Below the pieces are notes generated by a model. The model did not search any database. It saw nothing but the letters and a program-made list of their open reading frames with translations, and was not told the DNA's origin. A DNA stretch of 64,000 nucleotides from Anoplopoma fimbria (taxonomy: Eukaryota > Chordata > Actinopteri > Perciformes > Anoplopomatidae): assembly GCF_027596085.1 (NCBI RefSeq), contig NC_072465.1, positions 14,808,857 to 14,872,856 of the forward strand. Direction: 5' to 3'. Each line of letters begins with the position of its first letter. Position 1 is the first letter of the stretch. The translations under genes and the position numbers were made by a program. Shown here piece by piece: positions 1-10,800 of this stretch.

Positions 1-516
1 CATTCAAATTGTCAAGCAGCACAAATGCACTTAGTAATAAGGAACAACTGAACAACCAGTGTTCCTTTTGTTCGGTAATTGGTCACCTACAATACCACAA
101 TTTCCTCTTTCCTAAAAATGAAATGCTGAAACTGCATCTCAAAGGAACTAAATTCCTCAGCAGCAAAATTGATCCTTGAGTTTTAAGTTTTTTTTTTTTT
201 TAAATTGTCATCAATTAGCTTAGCTAATATAATAATGTACTTGAATTAGTGCCTGACATATAGGACAGTAAACTTTGTTATATAAACCAGGAACAAAACT
301 CCTTCCATCTGATTAAATAGCTCACACATGATTTATAAATGACAATATAGCTTTATGCTGTTATAACAATTATAGTTTCAAAATTCTAAACTCAAGTGAG
401 CTACTTCCGGGAAAATATGCCTATTAGATGTAAAACAAATGAAAACAAAAATCTAAAAATAATGGCTGAAAGTCAAGAGAGCGTAAACCTGGTGAATATA
501 AGGTTCATTTCCTCAC
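1..516 (-). other. gpx1 intron 1 (partial)
   Basis: This AT-rich stretch runs from the gpx1 donor at 511-516 to the window edge. I see no match to gpx1 exon 2, no other exon and no recognisable repeat beyond a T-run near 188-201. Confidence 0.6.
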
Positions 517-741
517 CTGGTGGCCGAACTGGTTACAGGGCACTCCCAGGATCACGAGCCCCTTGCCGGCGTACCGCTCGTGGAGCTCGTTCATCTGGGT
601 GTAATCCCTGGTGGTCGTACCTCAGAGAGATGCGACATTCTCGATGAGGACAACTTTGCCCTGCAGGGATGAGAAATTAAACGTTTCTCCCGTCAACAGT
701 TTGGCCGAGAGGTCGTAAAATTTCGCCGCCATTCTTGCCAT
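517..741 (-). CDS. gpx1: Glutathione peroxidase 1-like selenoprotein, first coding exon (partial)
   Basis: This exon encodes the N-terminal 75 residues of a cytosolic, GPX1/2-type peroxidase that reduces hydrogen peroxide and organic hydroperoxides with glutathione. The minus strand reads [14 protein letters not shown], then the family signature [20 protein letters not shown], and ends in [10 protein letters not shown]. The U is an in-frame TGA at 622-624 (residue 40), the selenocysteine of the active site; the Gln of NQFG (residue 71) is a second catalytic residue. Translation may start at 741 or at the in-frame ATG at 732; a TAG lies in frame at 751-753. After CACCAG the strand continues GTGAGG (511-516), a good splice donor in phase 0. 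The remaining exon and the SECIS element in the 3' UTR must lie beyond position 1. An ordinary ORF finder breaks this gene at the TGA. The residues resemble teleost gpx1b, but I cannot separate paralogues here. Confidence 0.93.
622..624 (-). other. gpx1: Selenocysteine codon (UGA) of gpx1
   Basis: The minus strand reads CTC TGA GGT, encoding Leu-Sec-Gly inside the invariant ASLUGT motif of animal selenoprotein glutathione peroxidases. The reading frame is open and family-like on both sides, so this TGA is recoded rather than a nonsense mutation. Confidence 0.93.
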
Positions 742-1839
742 TCTTGATACCTATTCCCTTCTGTTGAGTCACAATGAATCCCTTTATTCCCCAGTCACTC
801 TACTTTCTTCAGTGTCATGTGCACAAGTCTTGAGCAAACCATTGAATATAGTCAAAGATATTGTATTTAGCTGTCAAGATGGTTCACATCCTGCATCCCA
901 CGTGACGGGATTCGAACGTTCCAATATAGCATCGCATTTACACGAAAGGCATCAATGAGTGTATAGCAAACACATTATTTGACTTTCTACGTCATAAGAA
1001 AATCAACATTTTGAATGACTAAACACATATTATTAATAGCTTTAAACAAACCATAATATGAATTTAGAAACCCTGAATTTGGACAATTGTCTGGGATATA
1101 TCGCTGTAGTAAACTAAGTGAGGCGAAGAAGGAGGCTGTGAAGCATCTCGACATGCAAGACACTCTTTGATGTAGTTGCGCTTTGGGCTGTGCATGTTTC
1201 ACTGCACAGCGTGTCCCGGAACGAGTGTTGGTGGGTAAATATTTGGACAGACTTCTCAACCCGCCCATCAACGGACAAAACGGTTATCTAAAACACGCGA
1301 CCTAGTGCTGGAAAAGTAGAGACCGTCTACAATATGTTGTAGTCGTCGAAGTGTTGAACGACGGAGCACTTTTAAAAGCACAACACACACTTTAGTGAAC
1401 AGACTCACTCATAAAGGAGCTGTATGTACAATATATATTCGCTTTATTTGATTATTCCCAGAAGAAGTCGTTTCTTCACAGCTGTCACTCTCGGTTCCCT
1501 AAACCCCATGCACATAACCTCAGTAGAGGATCCCTAACTGGGTTGTGACGCATAAACACATTGGCGCGGAAGTTTGTTTTGTAACTTCTGCGTGTTTGGC
1601 TGAAGTCTTCATATCCACCTACCAAAACGTATGTCTCACTTTCAGCATTTACCATAACCTCGATATAACTCCACATACTGAAATATGTCATGTTTGTGTT
1701 ACAGCGTTAGTTATATATTACTGGACTAGCTGATACCACAGCCACAGTATAGTGATGTTATATGTTCCCAGTGAAGTCCACTTGTTATAAGCTTGTTTTT
1801 GCTGTTGTTGACTCCAGCCTGCCCTTCATATTTCATCAG
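742..1839. promoter_or_regulatory. Divergent gpx1-fancd2 spacer with probable promoters and fancd2 5' UTR exon
   Basis: gpx1 reads left and fancd2 reads right from this 1.1 kb region. On the plus strand, TTGGCGCGG at 1561-1569 fits an E2F-type site, in keeping with the S-phase expression known for Fanconi genes. The fancd2 start codon is directly preceded by a plausible acceptor (TTTCATCAG, ending at 1839). A non-coding first exon is therefore likely upstream, possibly ending at the GTATGT donor near 1629; human FANCD2 also has a non-coding exon 1. I cannot fix the transcription starts. No protein-coding exon is recognised here. Confidence 0.4.
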
Positions 1840-4800
1840 ATGATGCGTAAAAAGCGACGCTCGTCTGTGGATAAAGGAGAGGCAGCAACTACGACCACTA
1901 GTAAGTGTTATGTAACGTAACATCCCAACATTTATAACCAGGTTAACCTTTGTGTTGGTACAGGGAAGTTCAGCATGACAGGGGTGTGACATAATCTAAC
2001 ATGACCACTGCATGTTTGACATCACACTGACATGATTTCACCAACATACCATGTTAACACCATATCTCACTCACCTCATTAACTGATGGCCCCTTGTCTA
2101 ATATGATGTCTCCATGGGGAGCCCAGTAATCTCTCCTTGATTCTGTTTTTATTAAAGGTTTATTCTCTTCTCTCTATAGAGGCAAAGAAGAGTCGCAACA
2201 CGGGTCGCCAACCAAAGGAACCTGCTCCAGAAGTGACAAATGAAAGTGTATTTGGTGTCTTTCTTCGAGAGGCAGGTGTCACCTTGAAACAAGGCGGAAC
2301 ATCCAATGAGATTGGTAAATTACACTCAATCCAAGTTTTAAAATTGACCAGGACAGTGAATGGAATTAGTTTTACCACTTCTGATTTTTCTGATCCTTAT
2401 AAGAGATAAAGAGGTTTTTATTTGAATTGTAGTGATACAACGAAATTTCGTTTGGTAGCCCTCAGCCAGCCAGCAGCAGCGAACTACAAACACAATAACA
2501 ACAATGTACAGATAAAAATACACAAAGATAAGATAAGATAATCCTTTATTAGTCCTCCAGTTGGGACATTTACAGGATTACAGCAGCATAGATATAGTGC
2601 AAACAAGGTACATAGTAAAAAAAAAACCAACAAGTATTTTAAATAAGTAAATAAGAAAAAAAAATGTCTTATGTTTTCCCCCCTAGCTGTCGACCATGTT
2701 GTTTTCCAAAAAAGGATACAGAAACAACTACAGAAGAGTCCCAGGTACCCCGGGGTTAGTAGAAGCTATACACCATCCCTTACTCAAGATCAAGGTATTT
2801 AACATGAGGCAGTTAAATTTCACCGACATTTCTTTTCTCAGATTGTACAGGAATTCACTGCTGGATTGGAGTCCCATATTGAGGACCCTGAGCGGTTCAG
2901 GAACTGCCTTCTTCCATGTGTCCCACGATTGTCTGATGGAGACCCCAGGTGACTCTCATAAAAACACTCCATGCTAAAAGAGGCTACATGGGCAGAAAAA
3001 TGGGCACAGTGGCAGCGTAGACCAAGCTGATGTCAGGAGGTTGTCTGTATGGTGTGACATACTGACATGTTTTCTTCTGTGTTGCAGTAATGTCAGCTCT
3101 TTTCAGGAGAGTCTGCTACGCATGCTGTTGGGGATTGAGATGCTGCAGGTCAGATTATTTTTTCATTGATTCTCCCAAAGACCACTGAAATCAGTCCTTT
3201 ACAAAAGATGTCACACAAAAAAACAAATTCAAAAAGTACTGCTGTAGGGCATGCAAAAGGGAATTGTGCAAGTACATATTTCACTAATCCGTAATCAACT
3301 TTTCTTTTTCATGCAGACCTTCATCATTAACACCTTGCTTGAGAAGCTCCCTGAATTTATGTTTGATGGGTCAGTATTCTGTTTTTTACAGAACTTTTTA
3401 AGCATTTTACACGTTTTTTTACAGCTGTGTTGTTTTTCTAAACGTGAACATGTTCTGTCCCTCACAGTACTGGAGATGGAGGGCTCAGTATTCCTCACAC
3501 AATAATCAACCAGTTTAAATGGCTAGACCGAGTTGTGGACAGCAAGGTAGTCATTTCTTTGACGATAAGATTGCATGTGTAAGCCTAGTCACAGCCATTT
3601 AAAGTTAATAACCGTTTATTTTTGCAGATCCGTTCAATTAGACCTGTAATCATGTGTTTCTTTATCATATCACTCATTACTAAGGTCTAGATGGTGGTGT
3701 CGTTGATTCAGCCCTCTTTGTGGCCTGTTATTTTCAGGAGTTGGCAGCGAAGCTCATGGAGCTGGTGTCGGTAGCACCAGTGGAGGTTCAGCGTGACATC
3801 ATCACCAGTCTGCCAGAGATACTGGATGACTCCCAGCACAATGATATAGCCAGAGAGCTCAAGTATGTGCAGTACATCTCTACTCCAGATCTGTGGTTCT
3901 TGTGCTGTATGTGTGGTTTCAGAGTTGATGATTATACTTGCTGCTGTTTTTTAACCCTGTTCTCTGTAGCTCTTTACTCCAGGAGAACACTCAGTTGACT
4001 GTCCCCATCCTGGATGCCCTCTCTAGTCTGAACCTTAGTTCCTCTTTACTTACTGAGGTAGTACACAGGAACACACACACACACACACACATTATATTTT
4101 TGGTGAATTATTAAAGGCCAAGTGAATGTCGCTGTGCTGTTACCTGTTACTGTCTGCTCTCTCAGGTCCGTGGAGCCGTTATGGTCACCTTTGCTGCTGT
4201 GCAACTGGAGGACCTACCTGTGGTGGTGAAGTTCATCCTGCATTCTGTCTCAGCCTCTGATGCATATGAGGTCAGAGCTCAGAGTCTTGTCCACAGCATT
4301 TTGCATTCAAAAAAAACACGAGATAGTAATTAAGCTCTGTACAGTACACATATTTTGAAATAGAGAATGTGGTATGTGTTTTTCCTGTGTGTAGGTGGTG
4401 TGTAATCTACGTAAAAAGCTGGAGTTGGAGCAGTGTGTTCTCCCTCCTGTGCTGCAGGCCTCTCAGAGCCGCATAAAGAGCAAAGGATCAGCAGCGTAAG
4501 ACAACACAGAATCCAAATCCCTCACAATTATACATCAGTATATATAGTCAGGGACCTATTTTGAAGTAGGCCAGTAGGTTCTTGATATAGTTTTATTAAA
4601 TCTAGTTTAATCTAATAAATCTGTTTTTTGAGCAGGTCAGCTTCCGCACCATCAGCTGGCAGCAGCCAAGACAGCGTAACGTTGATACTGGACGGCATCA
4701 AGTCAGCAGTGCGCTTCCAGAAAATGATATCTGAGGCTTGGCTCAAGGTGGGAAATTATTCAGTATTTTATTCCCCCTTGCTTTAATTGATTAAGACATG

Positions 4801-7800
4801 CTGATGCTTTACAGACAGTCTACCTAATTTCAGTGTTGCTTACTTAACTTTCACTGTGTCGATTTTCATTAGGCAATAGAGTCTGTGGACCAAGAGGAGG
4901 ACCATAAGGTGAGTGTCATCTCCTTATTTCAGGGTACCCTCTAGTAAATGGTTTAAATATATAAATGTGTAAATAGAGCACTCAGATACTATTCTGTGCT
5001 GATGTGCCCACACGTGTCTATTAAATTAATAAAATAAAAGGGGATTTATTCAATTTGACTACAGTTGTGCAGTCTGGACCTTGATAGAAAAATGACTTAT
5101 TATTAAATATGAGGACGTATCATACTGTACGCTAACTGTCATCCTCAAAACCAAGCACAAAGTTTGGACACAATAAACGTTTATAAAATCAAGGACCTAT
5201 TTTTAAGGTGTCATATTTATGTATTTCTGTCGGGATGTGAACCTGTCTATCCCTCTAAAAATGTGCTCTGCCATGTCAGGTAGTAGATCTGCTGGTGCTG
5301 TTCATCCTCCACTCCACCAACGCCAACCAGAGCCGGCGGGGGGCAGAGAGGGTGCTAAAGGTGAAAGTGAGGAACGGACTGATCCAGGAGGCTCTACTCC
5401 AGAGGACCTTCAGGGACTATGCTCAGGTGGGTCAGTCTGCAGCTGTACAAACTTAAATATCAATACAGTAGCACAGTGCATTTTATTTTTATACTGTTGT
5501 AATTATTATTTGAATGACAGGTTGTATTAATCAATGATGACACTCTAGGTCATGCGAGGGTATTTCCCCTCCATCTTGGCTCTGGCTCAGAGTTTGTTGC
5601 GCTCCCCTGACCCCTGCGTGGTGCCTTTTGGTGGACACATGTACCGACACTCATTCACGGCGTTTGACTCTTACTGCCAACAGGTGGGTTGTGGATTCTT
5701 TTTTTTTAAATTTTTTTTTATAAATGTTCATAAGCCTGTTTATCTGTTGTTTTTGCAGGCGAGCCATTTTAATTCCATCTGAATGTTTTGCAGGAGGTGG
5801 TGGGCTCTTTGGTGACCCATGTGTGCAGTGGTGTGGGTGGGGAGGTGGACATGGCTCTGGAGCTGCTCTGCAGCCTTGTTACAGAAAAACCCTCAGAAAT
5901 GGCCCTTTATGCTGTTTTTGTCAAGGTAAGGAGGAGATCCTTATATCTGATATTGTATTTGCCAACCAAACCACAAATCAGAGATTTTGTAGGCAAGAAA
6001 TTTCCAAAAGACGACAACACAATGGGCTGCACGGTGGTGTGGTGGCTAGCACTGTCGCCTCACAGCAAGAGGGTTCAATTCCCGGGCTAGACGGCCTTCT
6101 AGTTTGCATGTTTTGTTTCATGTTGTCAGCGTTGGTTCTCTCCGGGTTCTCGGGCTTCCTCCCACAGTTTAAGACTCTCAATTGCCCGTAGGTGTGGATG
6201 TGAGCATGAATGGTTGTTTGTCATATATGTCAGCCCTGCGATAGTCTGGCAACCTGTCCAGGGTGAACCCTGCCCTGCCCAATGACTGATGAGATTGGTT
6301 CCAGCCCCCCCCCGTGACCCTTAACAGGATAAGCGGTTATGGATAATGAATGAATGAATGAATGAATGAATGACACCACAATGGGAAAATAAATCTTTAA
6401 AAAAGCCTCTAACGCTACTTACCAAAAAGTAACACCTAAATAATTCAAATTTTAAAAATCTAATTTTAAAAAGAGACCATACTCTTGAAAATTAATGCAA
6501 ATTGGGAAGCAGAGGATAAACATATATTTACATATTTATTTTTCATCTTTTTTGTCTCCAGTTGACACGAATGTTAAACTTTTGTTTCTCAGTGTTCTTT
6601 AAAAGAAAACCTCGTAAAAAAATGAAAATGAAATGTATAAATTAAATTTGAGCTCAAATGATGGCTGTACCAACAGCCTGTAGCTAGCAGATAGTCACTG
6701 ATGGTTTTCTTACAAGTATCTTAAGTATCAGTGTGTTTGGTTTAGTTTTTAACTGAGAACAATATTTGATACAGGGAATCTTGGATTACATGGACAACCT
6801 CACACCCCAGCAGATCCGCAGACTCTTCCACCTGTTGAGCAGCCTGGCGTTTGGCCAACAGCAGCAGGGATCTCACATCCAGGTAAACATTCACAAGCTA
6901 ATTCAGTCTTTTTCATTCCACTCCTTTACTTCCTCTCACCCGCTGACCTAGCTCTCTGACTCTGTTTCACCCCTCAGGATGACATGCACATAGTGATCCG
7001 CAAACAGCTCTCCAGCACTGTGCCCAAGTACAAGCGTATTGGCATCATTGGTGCAGTCAGGATTGTAGGAAGCATGGGGACCACCAGGTAAGAGATGTTG
7101 CCCTCAGGCAGTATACAGGTATCACACCAGTATTTTACTTCCTCATTCTGTCACTTTATTTCAATCATTCTCTCTGCCGCCCCCCCCAGGCTTAAATCGA
7201 AGGAGTCACCGAATGGGTCGTTACCCCAGGAGACCCTCAGACAGGTACATATTATTTATTAAATCATTTAGAATAACCAATGTGATTGTTGCACGGATTT
7301 TACAGTTTGTCATTTTTCATTAATTTGGTTTCTATTTTGTTCTAGACTCGCATAGCCAGACCTATCAATTCAGTTTCAATTCAGTTTATTTTGTATAGCC
7401 CAGAATCACAAATTACAAATTTGCCTCAGAGGGCTTTACAATCTGTGCACATGCGACATCCTCTGTCCTTCCCTCACATCGGCACAGGAAAAACTCCCCT
7501 AAAAAACCCCTTTAACAGGGAGAAAAAAGGAAGAAACCTATGGGAGAACGACAGAGGAGGGATCCTTCTCCCAGGATGGACAGAACGCAATAGATGTCAT
7601 GTGTACAGAATGAGCAGCATAACAGTTCTTAGATACAACACATTCAATGTATATGACATAAATGATTCATATAATAAGACTACTTATAATAACAGCAGCA
7701 ATTATTACAGTAGAATTATAGCCATGAAAATAGGGATAGTAATGTGACTAATAATAATAATCGAAGTAGCAGTGGGTGTCAGTCGGCTCACAGCAGGAGG

Positions 7801-10800
7801 CACGACTACGGTCCAGGTACCACAACGATTCATGGAAACCTGCAGAACGAGAAAGCAAAAGGGCTTCAGGGTGGAAGTAAAGCTAAAATGCTTAATGGTA
7901 CAGGTAATAGTAATAGTAATGTGACTAGTAATAATAATAATGGTGGTAGCAGTCGGTGTCAGCAGGGCCGTAGCAGGATGCACATCCACGGTCCAGGTAC
8001 AGCCACGATTTATAGAAGCCTGCGAAGCGAGAAAGCACAAAGACTCCAGGGTAGAAGCAAGTCAATAAGCGTAATAGTACAGGCAATAATAATAGTAATG
8101 TGACTAATAATGATAGTGGTAGTAGTAGTGGGTGTCAGCAGGGCCTCAGTAGGTGGCACAATGACAGTCCAAATATAACCCCGATTCCTGGGAACCTGCG
8201 AGGCAAGAAAGCACAAGAACTCCGGGGAAGAAGCAAAATCAGTAATGTGCATAAATAGGAGATTAATACATAAAGAAGGAGGGAGAGAAGAGGAGAGAGG
8301 AGCTCAGCGTATCCTAGGTAGTCCCCGGCTGTCTAGGCATATAGCAGCATATCTAGGGGCTGGACCAAGGCGAACCTGAACCAGCCCTAACTATAAGCGC
8401 TATCAAAAAGGAAGGTCTTAAGCCTGCTCTTGAAAGTGGTGAGTGTGTCTGCCCCCGGACTGAAACTGGAACCTGGTTCCACAGAAGAGGAGCCTGATAA
8501 CTGAAGGCTCTGGCTCCCATCCTACTTTTATATACTCTAGGAACCACAAGTAACCCTGCATTGATTGAGCGCAGCTCTCTAGTTGGGTAATATGGAACTA
8601 TAAGTTCCTTAAGATAAGACGGTGCCTGACCAGTTAGAGCTTTGTAGGTAAGTAAAAGAATTTTAAATTCTATTCTTGATTTAACAGGGAGCCAGTGCAG
8701 AGAAGCTAATACTGGAGTAATATGATCTCTTTTCTTAGTTTTTGTTAGAACACGTGCTGCAGCATTCTGGATCAACTGTAAAGATCTAAGAGACCTATTA
8801 GAGCAGCCTGATAATAAGGAGTTACAGTAATCTAGTCTAGAGGTAACAAATGCATGAACTAGTTTTTCTGCATCACTTTGAGACAGGATTTGCCTGATTT
8901 TCGCAATGTTACGTAAATGAAAAAAGGCTGTCCTTGAGATCTGTTTTATATAAGAGTTAAAAGACAGATCCTGGTCAAAGATAACTCCAAGGTTCTTAAC
9001 GGTAGTGCTGGATGCTAGAGCAATGCCATCTAGAGAAACTATATCGTTAGATAATTGAATTCGAAGGTGATCTGGACCTAGTAGGATAACTTCTGTTTTT
9101 TCAGAGTTTAACATTAAAAAGTTACAGGTCATCCAGGTTTTTATGTCCGTAAGACATGCTTGAAGTTTAGAGAACTGGTTAGTTTCGTCTGGCTTAATTG
9201 ATAGATATAACTGGGTATCATCTGCATAACAATGAAAGTTTACTAATTGTTTTCTGATAATATTCCCCAAGGGAAGCATATATAAGGTAAATAAAATAGG
9301 TCCAAGAACAGACCCCTGTGGAACTCCGTGACTAACCCTGGTTTTCATCGAGCTTTCATTGTTTACATATACAAACTGAGATCGGTCTGATAAATACGAC
9401 TTAAACCAGCTAAGTGCGATTCCTTTAATGCCTATAAGATGCTCCAATCTCTGTAATAGGATTTGGTGATCAATGGTATCAAATGCAGCACTAAGGTCTA
9501 GCAATACAAGTACAGAGACAAGTCCTTTGTCTGAAGCTATTAGAAGGTCATTGGTAATTTTCACCAGTGCCGTCTCTGTGCTATGATTCACTCTAAATCC
9601 TGACTGAAAATCCTCAAATAAACTATTGTTATGCATAAAGTCACAGAGCTGATTTGCTACTGCTTTCTCAAGGATCTTAGAGAGGAACGGAAGGTTAGAT
9701 ATAGGTCTATAGTTAGCCAACACCTCTGGATCTAGAGTAGGTTTCTTAAGAAGAGGTTTAATTACAGCTAGTTTGAAGGCCTGTGGTACATGGCCCGTCA
9801 GTAAAGACAGATTGATAATTTCTAATAAGGAGTTGCTAATTAAAGGTAAAACTTCCTTAAGCAGCCTAGTCGGAATCGGGTCTAAGAGACAGGTGGAAGG
9901 TTTAGACTTAGAAATAGTTAAAGTCAATTGTTGAAGGTCGATGGGAGAAAAGCCATCTAAATATATTTCAGGTTCTACAGCTATGGATCGATCGGTACTG
10001 GTTGAGGGCAGTAGATTATACATTTTTTCTCTAATAGTTAGAATCTTATCATTAAAGAAGTTCATGAAGTCACTACTACTGAGGTTTATAGGAATACACG
10101 GCTCAACAGAGCTGTGACTCTCTGTCAGCCTGGCTACAGTGCTGAAGAGAACCCTAGGGTTGTTCTTATTTTTCTCTATTAATGCTGAATAATAGGCTGC
10201 TCTAGCATTACGGAGTGCCTTCTTATATATTTTAAGACTGTCTCGCCAGACTAACCGCGCTTCATCCACATTGGTGGAACGCCATATCCTTTCAAGTTTT
10301 CGCGATATTTGCTTTAAATCGCGGGTTTGAGGATTATACCATGGAGCAAACCTCCTTTCTTTTATTAGCTTTTTTTAGAGGAGCTATAGAGTCCAGTGTC
10401 ATTCGCAGTGAGCATGCAGCACTATCAACAAGATGGTCAATCTGAGACGGACTAAAGCTAGCGTAGGAGTCCTCTGTTATATTGAGCAATGGTACTGAAT
10501 AAAACCCTGAAGAAATCGCTTCTTTAAATTTAGCTACAGCATTATCAGATAGACATCTAGTGTAGAAACTTTTGCCTAATGGCGTACACTCTGGTAGAAC
10601 AAATTCAAAGGTTATTAGAAAATGGTCCGATAAAAGAGAGTTCTGTTGAGAGACAATTACATTTTCTACTTCAATACCATAAACCAGAACAAGGTCGAGG
10701 GTATGGTTAAAAGAGTGAGTCGGTTTATGTACACACTGACAGAAGCCAATAGAATCTAGTAATGAACTAAACGCAGTACTAAGGCTATCATTATACACAT

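Larger units (their letters stand above)
1840..5426 (+). other. fancd2: fancd2 coding exons 1-14 (coordinates)
   Basis: Coding exons: 1840-1900, 2180-2314, 2687-2754, 2842-2948, 3088-3148, 3317-3369, 3468-3546, 3738-3862, 3970-4057, 4166-4270, 4395-4495, 4636-4747, 4873-4908, 5280-5426. Each is bounded by AG and GT and keeps the reading phase of the preceding exon. Exon 3 uses a GTTAGT donor and exon 6 a GTCAGT donor. These exons encode residues 1-426, the N-terminal helical solenoid including the Ser220-Gln site at 3831-3833. Confidence 0.9.

Noticed and set aside
396..647. 83-codon plus-strand open frame opposite the gpx1 exon
   Set aside because: It is the shadow of the minus-strand selenoprotein exon, which has clear family residues and a splice donor.
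7391..8252. Open frames over the LINE 3' region on both strands
   Set aside because: They arise from the Asn/Ser- and Ile/Thr-rich translation of the tandem array and lie downstream of the reverse transcriptase stop.
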